Assembly (NCBI RefSeq): GCF_014831675.1
Contig: NZ_VJXY01000011.1
Coordinates: forward strand, 112,436 to 176,435
Length of the DNA stretch: 64,000 nt
Source of the DNA: Komarekiella delphini-convector SJRDD-AB1
GTDB lineage: Bacteria > Cyanobacteriota > Cyanobacteriia > Cyanobacteriales > Nostocaceae
Direction: 5' to 3'
Shown here in pieces: positions 36,472-46,026 of this stretch. The notes under the pieces are model-generated. The model made no database searches. It saw only the letters and a list, made by a program, of their open reading frames with translations, and had not been told where the DNA came from. A program made the position numbers and the translations under genes. The first letter of the stretch is position 1. Each line of letters starts with the position of its first letter.

Positions 36472-37263
36472 ATGGAATCTGGACGCAACATCAATTACCC
36501 ACTAAGTCCTACTCCCCCCTTCACAGATTTTCCCATTCTTCAAACCGAAAATTATATCTTACGGCTTGCCTCAACTGATGAAGAATTAGAATCCATTTTC
36601 CGGTTGCGCTTTGAAGTTTTTAATCAGGAACTAGGTCTGGGATTCTCTACTTCTAACCTCACCCGAATAGAGCAAGACAATTTTGATGCGGTTTGCCATC
36701 ATTTGTTACTTATTTCCAAACAGACTGGTAAAACGATAGGAACTTATCGGATGCAAACCTATGCAATGGCTTCTCAAGGGCTGGGATTTGATGCTGCTGA
36801 CATATTTAATCTCAATGTAATTCCTGATCCTGTGCTTCAGGCATCTGTGGAAGTTGGGTATGCATGTATAGCTAAAGAATACCGCAATATTCAAGCACTT
36901 TTATTACTCTGGCAAGGGCTAGCAAATTATCTCATTCAGAGTAAAAATCAGTACTTTTTTGGCTGTGCATCATTACTAACACAATGCCCTTTGCAAGCTG
37001 CTTGTGCTTTTGATTATTTTCAGCAGAATGCCTTGATGCATCCAAGTATTTTAGTTTATCCAAACTCACCATTTTGTCTAGAACTTACTCAAAAATGTCA
37101 AGATGCATGTAATGTTGAGCTTCCTAATATTTTGCAGGCATATTTAAATATTGGAGCTAAAATATGCAGTCTTCCAGCCATTGATCGGCAGTTTAAGACT
37201 ATTGATTTTTTAACTATATCTAATATTGCAGACTTTGCCAGATGGCGTTATCCAATTTTGTAA
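36472..37263 (+). CDS. GNAT-fold acyltransferase of the OlsB/autoinducer-synthase-like family
   Basis: 263 residues. ILRLASTDEELESIFRLRFEVFNQELG matches (in part) the N-terminal signature of the Acetyltransf_5 group, which includes ornithine N-acyltransferase OlsB and relatives of LuxI-type enzymes; VEVGYACIAKEYRN corresponds to the conserved E-x-x-R-x-C-I segment, here with Gly-Tyr where Ser/Gly-Arg is common. Members move a fatty acyl group from ACP to an amine. No OlsA-type partner is adjacent. Substrate unknown. The upstream inverted repeats suggest specific regulation. Confidence 0.75.
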   Translation: MESGRNINYPLSPTPPFTDFPILQTENYILRLASTDEELESIFRLRFEVFNQELGLGFSTSNLTRIEQDNFDAVCHHLLLISKQTGKTIGTYRMQTYAMASQGLGFDAADIFNLNVIPDPVLQASVEVGYACIAKEYRNIQALLLLWQGLANYLIQSKNQYFFGCASLLTQCPLQAACAFDYFQQNALMHPSILVYPNSPFCLELTQKCQDACNVELPNILQAYLNIGAKICSLPAIDRQFKTIDFLTISNIADFARWRYPIL

Positions 37264-37455
37264 AAATGCTCTTTTGTACTAATGACTGTAAGTCGCGGCT
37301 ACACGACCAAAGTATGCTTACGCAGAGTAGAGAAAAGAGGGATATTTAAAACGGTTTTGATATAGCAGATAAATATACGGATTAGCGATCGCACAAATAA
37401 GGCAATTCTCAAAGGAATAGAATTGAAAGCTAGCGATCGACCTCAGTCAATGTAG

Positions 37456-37581
37456 GTGTGGTTAAATTTGTTAGAATCGCCAAAAATTATAACGCCCCCG
37501 GTTGAGCCAGTTAAAGCGCCAAAAGTAGTAACGCTCCCGGCGGTTAGACCAAAAGAAATATACCTTGGAGGTGGCTCATAG
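37456..37581 (+). CDS. Candidate 41-aa proline/valine-rich peptide
   Basis: GTG start; 41 residues, MWLNLLESPKIITPPVEPVK then APKVVTLPAVRPKEIYLGGGS. The DNA is a tandem duplication of a 39-base unit (CGCCAAAA...AAAG at about 37478 and 37517), which explains the paired SPKIITPPVEPVK/APKVVTLPAVRPK peptides. Its TAG overlaps the AGGAG just before the next start at 37584, so the two would be coupled. No Shine-Dalgarno is obvious for this start. Possibly real, possibly chance. Confidence 0.35.
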   Translation: MWLNLLESPKIITPPVEPVKAPKVVTLPAVRPKEIYLGGGS

Positions 37582-37583
37582 GA

Positions 37584-37877
37584 GTGTACCTTCCTTACGT
37601 ATTCACAGGTTGGCTTTTAGCAGTTTACTCTGCCCCGCTTTTGCTCTGGATTGGGGCTGGTGCTGTGGCTGTAGTTGTGAGTGCGGCTAGGACTTTAACT
37701 GTGGCTATAGTTGCGGCTGGAACTATGGTTGTAGCTGTTGCTGGGACTGTAGTTATGGCCATAGCAACTTATAAATTACGAGAGTCCTTCAACCCATTTC
37801 ATGCCTTTCTAATTTTGACCATAACTTCTGGGCTAGGTCTGGCGATGGGATGGTTAACGCATCTAATATTTCGGTAA
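37584..37877 (+). CDS. Small hydrophobic repeat-containing membrane protein
   Basis: 97 residues from a GTG. The middle (about 28-68) is built of imperfect Val/Ala/Thr repeats of about nine residues (VAIVAAGTM, VVAVAGTVV) encoded by GTGGCTATAGTTGCGGCTGG-like DNA; a C-terminal helix AFLILTITSGLGLAMGWLTHLIF follows a KLRESFNPFH loop. Two to three membrane segments are likely. Function not recognised. Immediately downstream of the 41-aa ORF. Confidence 0.45.
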   Translation: MYLPYVFTGWLLAVYSAPLLLWIGAGAVAVVVSAARTLTVAIVAAGTMVVAVAGTVVMAIATYKLRESFNPFHAFLILTITSGLGLAMGWLTHLIFR

Positions 37878-38441
37878 GTTGCGCCTGCATTGCTTGAAGG
37901 TTGACAATCAGCAAGAAAAGTAGGGGCATTAAAGCTATTGTGTGTGGCTGCTGACAAAACTTGCAATTTGAAGCAATTTTGCGGGATTTGATACAACCTT
38001 AGCCAATTATTTTCAGAGTTAATAGAGAAGAGGTGTTCATCGCCAATCTCCCAAATCAAATGACCCTCAATGTACAGTTAGTTGATGTCTTACACCTGTC
38101 ACAACAACCGCCTGTAAATTCATGGTGCTGTGGCATAATTAACCGCAGGGTTTAACCCCTCACCCCAAAAACCTTGATTTTAGACTGTTCACCTGTAACA
38201 GCACAAGTGCGTTAAAAAGCACTGAAATCAAGACAGATTGTTGATGGATCATACTCCCCAATCTATCCGCACACAATATCCTTCAAGTTATGGGCGGGTG
38301 ATGTTGTTAATGGAGAATGCTGCAAGCTATGAGGTTGGCGATGTTTAACGAATAAGCTCTACTTGACGTTTTAGCGATCATCGCACTTCATCCAGTCCGC
38401 TTAACTGGATTATTTTGGACAACTTTTTGGGAAACCTAGTT
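37878..38441. other. Intergenic region before the glycosyltransferase pair
   Basis: About 560 bases. A 34-codon ORF at 38244-38348 (MDHTPQSIRTQYPSSYGRVM...) is open but too short to claim. No strong repeats. Confidence 0.35.
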
Positions 38442-40094
38442 ATGCGCCATCTCAAATTTGGCCCGAGTTGGTTGCGTTTTTTAGTTGTATTTTTGTTGGT
38501 GATGAGTGTATTGTTTCGCTTTGTTAATCTTGACAACAAAGTTTACTCGCATGATGAAACTTATAGCTCATTACGAATTTCTGGTTATACAACTACTCAA
38601 GTAAAACAGCGAATTTTTAACGGTCTGATCATTGCTAGAGAAAGCTTTGCTAAGTTCCAAGGTGTCAATCGAGAAAAAAACTTAAATGACACAGTTATGA
38701 CTTTGGCAACGGCAGATTCTCAACATCCACCACTTTATTATCTAATAGCTCGATTGTGGATGGAAATCTTTGGTAACTCAGTGACAGCTATTAGAAGCTT
38801 GTCTGTCTTGATTAGCTTTTTGGTTTTCCCTTGCGTTTATTGGTTATGCCAAGAATTATTTAGCGTGCCGTTAACAATACCTGGCATAGCGATCGCACTG
38901 ATGGCAATCTCTCCAATTCACCTAGTTTATGCCCAAGAAGCACAAGAATATATACTCTGGTTAGTCACCATATTACTATCTAGTGCTGCGCTACTACGAG
39001 CAATAAATCTGGAATCAAAAGATAAAAACGAATTAGCCAAAGAACAGCAAAAATCAGATCGCTTCGCTACCTGGAGCATTTATTCAGTAACCTTAGCGCT
39101 GAGTTTTTACACATTTTTGTGGAGTGGATTTGTAGCAGTTGCTCATGGCACTTATGTAATTATTACTAACAGATTCCAGTTGACTGAAACTGTCAGAGCT
39201 TATTTGCTAGCATCACTGGTAGGTTTTTTAGCCTTCATGCCTTGGATGACTGTTGTAATAGCTGACTTTTTCCAATTTTTGATTGCATCTGAGGTGACAA
39301 CTAAAGATAAATCTTTAGTGCCTGTATTTCCCTTTTTATTGATGCAGTTAAGCCGGATTTTCTTTGATTTGAATTTAGTCTGGGAAAATCCTTTCAGCTA
39401 TTTAATTGCATCCATTTTTGTAATTCTGGTGGGATATGCAATTTATTTACTTTGTCAGACAACTAACCACAAAACTTGGTTATTTATTGTGACGTTGATA
39501 GTCGTGCCAGCACTACCGCTAATGCTACCTGATTTATTTTCTGGAAGCATCCGGTCAGCTTCGGAACCATATTTAATACCAGCTTATTTAGGTATTCAAA
39601 TAGCTGTTGCTTACTTAATAGCTACACGACTATATAATGGCAGGAAAAACTGGCAAATAATCATAGGGCTGCTGATTATTTGTGGTATAGTTTCTTCTAG
39701 GGTAAGTTCCCAGGCAGAAACTTGGTGGAATAAAAGTATGAGCTACGGAAATCCACAAGTTGCCCAAATTATTAATCAGACTACTAGCCCACTGTTGATT
39801 AGTGATGCTTCTGGGATTAATTATGGAAATGTCTTTTCTTTAAGTTATCTTTTGGAACCTAAAGTAAGATTTCTATTGGTACAAGACCAAAGAGTTCCCA
39901 AGATTCCTGATGGGTTTACTGATGTATTTTTACTCAATCCTTCATATGACTGGCGTCAAATAATCGAAAAAAGATACGATTTGAAGGCGGAGATTGTTTA
40001 TAGTGATAATTATTATTCAGTCTGGAAATTAACTAAACCTCGAAGCTTGCGCCGACGCGATATTCCTCGCAAGAATAAATTATCTACTGCTTGA
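38442..40094 (+). CDS. Membrane glycosyltransferase, GT39/PMT-like (copy 1)
   Basis: 550 residues from the ATG at 38442 (MRHLKFGPSWLRFLVV); the paralogue downstream starts with the same MRH...PSWLRF, which decides this over the TTG at 38415. About 11-13 membrane helices. The first external loop has HDETYSSLRISG with the Asp-Glu pair of GT-C enzymes, and SQHPPLYYLIARLWMEIFG is a typical PMT/ArnT motif. Such enzymes transfer sugars from polyprenyl-phosphate donors outside the membrane. Target unknown. Confidence 0.82.
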   Translation: MRHLKFGPSWLRFLVVFLLVMSVLFRFVNLDNKVYSHDETYSSLRISGYTTTQVKQRIFNGLIIARESFAKFQGVNREKNLNDTVMTLATADSQHPPLYYLIARLWMEIFGNSVTAIRSLSVLISFLVFPCVYWLCQELFSVPLTIPGIAIALMAISPIHLVYAQEAQEYILWLVTILLSSAALLRAINLESKDKNELAKEQQKSDRFATWSIYSVTLALSFYTFLWSGFVAVAHGTYVIITNRFQLTETVRAYLLASLVGFLAFMPWMTVVIADFFQFLIASEVTTKDKSLVPVFPFLLMQLSRIFFDLNLVWENPFSYLIASIFVILVGYAIYLLCQTTNHKTWLFIVTLIVVPALPLMLPDLFSGSIRSASEPYLIPAYLGIQIAVAYLIATRLYNGRKNWQIIIGLLIICGIVSSRVSSQAETWWNKSMSYGNPQVAQIINQTTSPLLISDASGINYGNVFSLSYLLEPKVRFLLVQDQRVPKIPDGFTDVFLLNPSYDWRQIIEKRYDLKAEIVYSDNYYSVWKLTKPRSLRRRDIPRKNKLSTA

Positions 40095-40155
40095 CAGTGT
40101 GGTACACGATGTGAGAGAAACTTAAACTCTGGAGACTTATTTGTGAAACCTGGCT

Positions 40156-41778
40156 ATGCGGCATCCCAAACTTTCTCCGAGTTGGTTACGATTTTTCATC
40201 GTATTACTATTAGTACTTGGCGTTTTTTTCCGGTTTTTTAATCTGGATTATAAAATTTATTGGCATGATGAAGTCTACACTTCTTTCAGAGCAGCTGGAT
40301 TCACAGGTAAAGAAATTGGTGAAGAAATTTTTCAAAATCAGATTATTTCACCACAGGAATTACAGAAGTATCAGCGTCTAAAACCAGGAAGTACTCCAGT
40401 AGACACAATCAAATCTCTAGCAGTTGAAGACCCACAACATCCACCGCTATACTTTTTGATGGCTCGTTTCTGGATGCAGGCATTCGGCAGTTCTCGCACA
40501 GCATCGCGTACTTTACCAGCTTTATTGAGTCTGCTATCGTTAGTGTCAATGTATGCTCTTGGACGAGAGCTTTTTACCTCCCGAATAGCAGCTTTGCTAG
40601 CGACAGCGCTTTTAGCTCTATCTCCGTTTGACATCTTATTTGCTCAGATTGCAAGGCAGTATAGTTTTCTGACAGTATGCGTAATTGCTAGTAGTTTTTT
40701 CTTGCTTAGGGCATTGCGCTTGCCAACTTGGTACAATTGGGGACTTTATGCACTGGCGGTTACACTCGGTTTGTATAGCCAACCTTTTTTTGGGTTGACT
40801 TTGAGTGGTCATATAGTTTATGTGCTGTTAGCGCGGCTTTTGGTTAAAAACTCCAAAGTGAGGGCAGAAGATTCCCATAATTTACCTGTAAATCAAAACA
40901 AATTTTCAATTTCTAATTTAATATTTTTCGGGCTAGCGATCGCCACCTCACTGATTCTCTACACCCCCTGGTTATTTGTGTTAAAAAGCAACTATCAGCG
41001 GGTTTTAGACACTACAAGTTGGGTTAAAGGTGGTGACATTCTTTACCGTGTAAAGCTATGGATTCTCAGCTTTACTGCCCTATTTTTAGATTTAGATTTT
41101 GGTTTTAACAATATCTGGACTTATATACCCAGGCTGCTAATTATACTGCTGATTGCTGCGGCTATCTACCAATGTCGTTACACCAGTCGGAAAACCTGGT
41201 TATTTATCCTAACTGCGATTTTTGTGCCTTTTCTGATGTTGGCTGTGTCGGATTTCTTTTTAGAAACGCAGCGGTCTGCGGTCAGCCGCTACTTGATTTC
41301 TTCTTTTCCTGGAGTGCAGCTAGCGGTAGGTTATTTACTCGCAACTAAAATACTAAATAGACAACGCTTCTGGCGGGGTGTCATGGTAGTGCTAATTTCG
41401 TGCAGTGTCGTATCCTGTACAGTTAGCGCTTTTTCTGATACTTGGTGGAGCAATATCCCCAGCCATTTTAATGCGGAAATGGCACGGCGAGTCAATGCTG
41501 TTTCTTCCCCCATTTTACTTAGCGATGGTGGCTATGATGGGACTAATTTAGGAGACATACTTTCTTTGAGCTATTTACTAGATAGTGATGTGCAATTAGT
41601 ATTGTTTGGTCAGCCTCCCAAACTAGAGATATCAAATGTAAAGTCTCTACTCTCAAAAAATTCTGAAACATTCTTATTTCGTCCTTCGCCCCAACTTGTT
41701 CAAGCTATTGAGTCGAAATATGGTCAATTAGTACAGATAGTTCCAGCTGGAGGACTTTGGCAACTAAAAAGGCTATGA
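40156..41778 (+). CDS. Membrane glycosyltransferase, GT39/PMT-like (copy 2)
   Basis: 540 residues, a diverged tandem duplicate of the preceding gene, 61 bases after it. Shared features: MRHPKLSPSWLRFFIV, HDEVYTSFRAAGF (catalytic acidic pair), PQHPPLYFLMARFWMQAFG, SRYLISSFPGVQLAVGYLLA. Similar topology and C-terminal globular part. The pair probably forms one operon and may act on related acceptors. Confidence 0.82.
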   Translation: MRHPKLSPSWLRFFIVLLLVLGVFFRFFNLDYKIYWHDEVYTSFRAAGFTGKEIGEEIFQNQIISPQELQKYQRLKPGSTPVDTIKSLAVEDPQHPPLYFLMARFWMQAFGSSRTASRTLPALLSLLSLVSMYALGRELFTSRIAALLATALLALSPFDILFAQIARQYSFLTVCVIASSFFLLRALRLPTWYNWGLYALAVTLGLYSQPFFGLTLSGHIVYVLLARLLVKNSKVRAEDSHNLPVNQNKFSISNLIFFGLAIATSLILYTPWLFVLKSNYQRVLDTTSWVKGGDILYRVKLWILSFTALFLDLDFGFNNIWTYIPRLLIILLIAAAIYQCRYTSRKTWLFILTAIFVPFLMLAVSDFFLETQRSAVSRYLISSFPGVQLAVGYLLATKILNRQRFWRGVMVVLISCSVVSCTVSAFSDTWWSNIPSHFNAEMARRVNAVSSPILLSDGGYDGTNLGDILSLSYLLDSDVQLVLFGQPPKLEISNVKSLLSKNSETFLFRPSPQLVQAIESKYGQLVQIVPAGGLWQLKRL

Positions 41779-41949
41779 GTTCTAATACACCCAGTAAAGG
41801 TTGCTGATTAAATGGAAGCTACGATTCGACAGTTCAAGGACATGGCAGGAAAACAAAGTGTATTTTTCCTTAAGTGCTATGGTCTGCACCTATAGCTATA
41901 GTTTATTTTGCTAAACTTAAGTGCAAATAAAATCAGGATTGACGGAGCC

Positions 41950-42513
41950 ATGAGTGCTACGACAACTCGACCTCTAACCCTAGAAGAGTTTCTGAAGCTC
42001 CCAGAAACTAAACCAGCTAGTGAATATATTAATGGAGAAATTATTCCCAAGCCAATGCCAAAAGGGAGACACAGCCGTTTGCAAGGAAAATTGTGTGCGG
42101 TAGTAAATCAAGTTGTAGAATTGCCAAAGATTGCATACGCATTTCCAGAACTCCGGTGTAGCTTTGGAGGACGCTCAATCGTACCAGATGTGGCTATATT
42201 CAACTGGGGACGCATACCATTTACTGTCGATGAGCAAGTACCGGATAACTTTGAACTGCCACCAGATTGGACAATTGAGATTCTCTCGCCAGAACAAAAG
42301 CCGAACAAAGTGATTGGTAATATTCTCCAGTGTTTGAAGTACGGTAGCCGCCTGGGGTGGTTTCTTGACCCTGATGACCTGAGTATTTTGGTATTTTTGC
42401 CAGAGCAACAACCAGAGTTACTTCAAGGTGAAGATTATTTACCAGTTTTAAAAGAAGTTGAACTGACACTAACTGTTAATCAAGTTTATGGATGGTTAAA
42501 GATGAGTGGTTAG
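41950..42513 (+). CDS. Uma2 family protein (DUF820, restriction-endonuclease-like fold)
   Basis: 187 residues from the ATG at 41950 (MSATTTRPLTLEEFLKLPET) with GGAG just upstream; the ORF from 41908 would add 14 residues. Landmarks are EYINGEIIPKPMP, SIVPDVAIFNW and WTIEILSPEQKPNKVIGNI, which supply the PD-(D/E)xK-like residues. Uma2 proteins are greatly expanded in cyanobacteria; their role is not established. Confidence 0.9.
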   Translation: MSATTTRPLTLEEFLKLPETKPASEYINGEIIPKPMPKGRHSRLQGKLCAVVNQVVELPKIAYAFPELRCSFGGRSIVPDVAIFNWGRIPFTVDEQVPDNFELPPDWTIEILSPEQKPNKVIGNILQCLKYGSRLGWFLDPDDLSILVFLPEQQPELLQGEDYLPVLKEVELTLTVNQVYGWLKMSG

Positions 42514-42702
42514 AAATGCTGGCATTTGTCAGCTATCTATCACTAGAAACTATTTAATCGAATATCCTGACAAATATCATAAATCTGCCATACTGAGTTA
42601 CCGACACAGAAGCTTATAAACGTGAATTAAACAAGATTATGAGCGGTTATTCTAAGTTCACCATGAAGTTGGGCGATCGCTTACTTTCTAACCAATTTGT
42701 GG

Positions 42703-44991
42703 TTAAACTTTAGAAACTGCGATCGCGCTGACATCGGCTTTTCGATCAAACAAAATTCGTGGTTTCAGTAAGATTCGTAACATTAACAAAAATGAATTAA
42801 ATTCTCTTGGTGTACTCTGGCATTTCCACTGTCCTGGACGACAAAATAACATTTCTATCAAGTGGCGATGCTGACTCAAATTCACTGATTCAAACCGGAC
42901 GCGCACTATGGGAAATTCATTATTAAATCCTGTACGTATAATCTCACCAGTTAAATGGAGATTCTCCTCAACAATTTCGATGTTTACTAACTGATTTACA
43001 AATAAATTTCCGCACGGTAGCTGAGTTAGAGCAACTTCAGCACCTACTTCCGAAATCATTGTAGTCACACCCCAGAAATTTTGTTTACCAATCTTTAACC
43101 GCACCACTCGCCGCAAATCAAACCATTCATAAACATCTCTTCTGGGAGCATCTAGCAAAATCAACAAAGCAATGCCAATCATGAACAAATTATAACTGCT
43201 CCACAGCCAACCCAAGCCTATACCTTTAACTCCTTGAGCGACTTCCGGTGGTACTGAGGTAGCCCACATTCCTTGAACCATACTCAGACCTAGATTACGC
43301 CACAAGCTAATAGCAGTAGCGACAAATAGAATAATTAAAGGTAGGGCTAAATTCCAGTTGAAAACATAGCGATCGCTTGCTATACCTTTAGGTGTGACTT
43401 TAAACCCTTTCTCAAAAGGATTCAGCATAACTTTTATTACAGTCAGCGCTAAAGGAAAACATAGTAATAGAGAGTAAACATCTGATAGTAAAGCTGAACG
43501 AGAACGGTGATTTAACCAACTAAATACTGTAAAGCTTACCAAATAACAAGGTAAGATGAAATACACTATCTCTGCTAACGTTGCTCGAATCGGAATCACA
43601 CCTAAAAACGAATAGGCTAACGGCATGAGAAGAAAATAAACGCGAGAAATCGGGCTAAACCAACTTAATAATCCCTCAAAATGAGCTAATCTTTGAAAAA
43701 TATTTAATCCGGGAATAGTTAAAGGATTAGATTTAATAAAAAATGCTTGCAGTGTACCTTGTCCCCACCTTAATCGTTGAAGTGCATAAGCAGCAATATT
43801 TTCTGCTGCTAAACCAGCACTTAATTTTTCATTTAAATAAATCAATTGATAGCCTTGAGCAGTTATCCGAATTCCTGTGAAATAATCTTCACTTAATGAC
43901 TCAGTTACAAAACCCCCAGTTTCTTCTAAAGCACTGCGACGAACAACGAAGGAAGTACCAGCACAAATCACGCTACCTGTGACATCGCGTATTGGTTGAA
44001 TTAGCCGATAAAATACTTCTTCGTCTGAGGTAATAACATTTTCTAATCCGAGATTATGGGCTACGGGGTCAGCATTGTAGAAGCTTTGAGGGGTCTGTAC
44101 AAGGGCGACTTTATCATTTTGAAAGAAACCAACAGTGCGGGTGAGAAAGTTTTTTGTGGGGACAAAATCGGCATCAAAAACTACAATTAACTCACCTTGA
44201 GTGTTGGCGATCGCATGATTCAAATTTCCAGCTTTAGCATAGTTTTTATCGGGTCGTGTTACATACTTACATCGCAATTCTTCAGCTAAACTTTTGACTT
44301 CTGGACGTTTGGTATCATCCAAAAGATAAATGTTTTTATTGGTATAATCTAGAGCTTGACAACCAATAATCGTGCGCCGCAAGATAAATACTGGTTCGTT
44401 GTAAGTTGGGATTAAAATATCTACAAATGGGGCAAAACTACCATGAATCACAGCTAATGATTTTTCGTCTGCCTCACGGTGTCGGTCTTTGACATTCAAC
44501 ATGAAAAATAGTTGGATAATATTACCCACAAGCAATGTCATTTCCATGAAGAATAACCCTAGACTAAACACCCCATTTAGTGGATCTTCAACATTTAGAG
44601 TAGAGAGCGATCGCCAAACAACATAACGCAAAGTGAGAATAATTAAAATTCCCACTACCAGCCGTCGTGACCAAACACGGGGCTGAGGCGAAATTTTCAT
44701 GACCAAAAATACTGTTAATAGTAGCAAAACAGTTAGTGCAAGTAAATATTCGACCTCCACCCTTGGTACTTCTAACCACGTTGGTGGTTGTTGTTGTAAA
44801 GTATTAACTTGAGAAAAGATTCTTGCAATTGTGCCTTCACCAGCAAACCATGCTGTAACGAAAATAGCGGATAAGAAAACGATACCCAATAAAATCAGCG
44901 TTGCTGTTCTAAATTGAAAAACTCTCTTGGAAACAAGAGATTGAGAGGATTTATAGCTAAGCTTTGATACTCTTATTTCGCGCTTCTGCAC
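42703..44991 (-). CDS. BcsA-like family 2 glycosyltransferase with PilZ domain
   Basis: 762 residues. Two N-terminal helices, then a GT2 domain with LLDDTKRP (Asp225/226), VFDADFVP (Asp273, Asp275), SLSEDYF (the TED-type base, Asp369) and QRLRW at 405-409, as in processive cellulose/beta-glucan synthases. Further helices follow, then a PilZ domain from about 625 with the RxxxR box (RRVVR). The second PilZ box reads MISEVG, with Met in place of the usual Asp/Asn, so c-di-GMP control may be altered. No BcsB or BcsZ gene is adjacent, so the polymer is uncertain. Confidence 0.85.
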   Translation of the reverse strand: MQKREIRVSKLSYKSSQSLVSKRVFQFRTATLILLGIVFLSAIFVTAWFAGEGTIARIFSQVNTLQQQPPTWLEVPRVEVEYLLALTVLLLLTVFLVMKISPQPRVWSRRLVVGILIILTLRYVVWRSLSTLNVEDPLNGVFSLGLFFMEMTLLVGNIIQLFFMLNVKDRHREADEKSLAVIHGSFAPFVDILIPTYNEPVFILRRTIIGCQALDYTNKNIYLLDDTKRPEVKSLAEELRCKYVTRPDKNYAKAGNLNHAIANTQGELIVVFDADFVPTKNFLTRTVGFFQNDKVALVQTPQSFYNADPVAHNLGLENVITSDEEVFYRLIQPIRDVTGSVICAGTSFVVRRSALEETGGFVTESLSEDYFTGIRITAQGYQLIYLNEKLSAGLAAENIAAYALQRLRWGQGTLQAFFIKSNPLTIPGLNIFQRLAHFEGLLSWFSPISRVYFLLMPLAYSFLGVIPIRATLAEIVYFILPCYLVSFTVFSWLNHRSRSALLSDVYSLLLCFPLALTVIKVMLNPFEKGFKVTPKGIASDRYVFNWNLALPLIILFVATAISLWRNLGLSMVQGMWATSVPPEVAQGVKGIGLGWLWSSYNLFMIGIALLILLDAPRRDVYEWFDLRRVVRLKIGKQNFWGVTTMISEVGAEVALTQLPCGNLFVNQLVNIEIVEENLHLTGEIIRTGFNNEFPIVRVRFESVNLSQHRHLIEMLFCRPGQWKCQSTPREFNSFLLMLRILLKPRILFDRKADVSAIAVSKV

Positions 44992-45467
44992 CTAAAACTC
45001 TCCTGAAAAACCAAGAATTTTGTCTGGTTATTGTGACGTAATTTTTAAAAAAATGTTACGAAAAATTAACTATAATATTTTACATGATAAAAATGCAAGT
45101 TTTGTAATTTTTAATACATAAGCTTGCTGTTTGCATAAGTCATAATTTTTTGTAGAATTTTAGGCTATTTACTTTTGAGAAATCAGCCAAAAATAACAAG
45201 AATAAGAGTAATACACAAAAAAATTGAGCCAATAACTGAACTAACTCACTAAAAATTTAAACAAATAAGAGTGGTTGCTCACATTTAAATAAATGTCATA
45301 TCTAAACCATTACATTTGTCATGATGTTAGAAATTAACTTTCCAATATTCTAAAATCAATTATTCATTTCGCGGTTAATTCTCAACCAATTCTCAGGTTA
45401 AATTAATTTTGGTGATGGCACGAGGCTTTAAATTATCTTTAGAGATGAATTTAAGGACACTAAAGCC
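44992..45467. other. AT-rich divergent intergenic region
   Basis: 476 bases, mostly A/T, between the divergent BcsA-like and DM13 genes. Promoters for both are expected. Nothing else identified. Confidence 0.4.
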
Positions 45468-45920
45468 ATGAAATTTCAGCATTTAGCCATTATTGGCATC
45501 GTTGCCGTTATAACTGTAAGTTGTACAACAGAGAATTCAAATCTGCCTGAGATTCAGGCGCAATCTACAATAACCTTAGCTAGTACAGTGGTAGAGACTG
45601 GAACCTTTAAAGCTGGGGAACACCCAACTACAGGAAAAGTCAGCATTGTCACCGAACAAGGAAAACGCTATCTTGAGTTTGATCAAAGTTTTAAAACTGA
45701 TAACGGCCCAGACTTATTTGTAATTCTGCATCGTTCTGATGCACCGCCAGTATATGGTATTAAAGAGAAAGATTATGTAAGCATTAGCCGCTTACAAAAA
45801 ACACGTGGTTCTCAACGCTATGCTTTGCCTGAAAATGTCAAACTGACAGATTTTCGCTCAGTAGCAGTATGGTGTCGTCAATTTAATGCTACTTTTGGTT
45901 ATGCATCTTTGCCTAGTTAG
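45468..45920 (+). CDS. DM13-domain lipoprotein
   Basis: 150 residues. A lipoprotein signal (LAIIGIVAVITVSCTTENS) puts the lipidated Cys at about 20. The rest is a DM13 domain: GTFKAGEHPTTGKVSIV, RYLEFDQSFKTDNGPDLFVIL, and VAVWCRQFNATFGYASL with the conserved Cys. DM13 domains are proposed to be redox or haem-related; the true function is unknown. Followed by a DUF4079 membrane protein 106 bases on. Confidence 0.88.
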   Translation: MKFQHLAIIGIVAVITVSCTTENSNLPEIQAQSTITLASTVVETGTFKAGEHPTTGKVSIVTEQGKRYLEFDQSFKTDNGPDLFVILHRSDAPPVYGIKEKDYVSISRLQKTRGSQRYALPENVKLTDFRSVAVWCRQFNATFGYASLPS

Positions 45921-46026
45921 TTCTATGAACAGTGGTAATAGTGAACAGGTAATGAATGAAAATTGAATAAAATACTTCAATAAAGTTACCTGTTACGAAT
46001 AATTCTATATTATTAAAAAGTGTTGT

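Noticed and set aside
37584-37877. Possibility that the Val/Ala repeats are a gas-vesicle or pilin-like protein
   Set aside because: No GvpA or prepilin signature; only hydrophobic repeats are visible.
38244-38348. 34-codon ORF upstream of the first GT39 gene
   Set aside because: Too short to support by eye and no ribosome-binding site.
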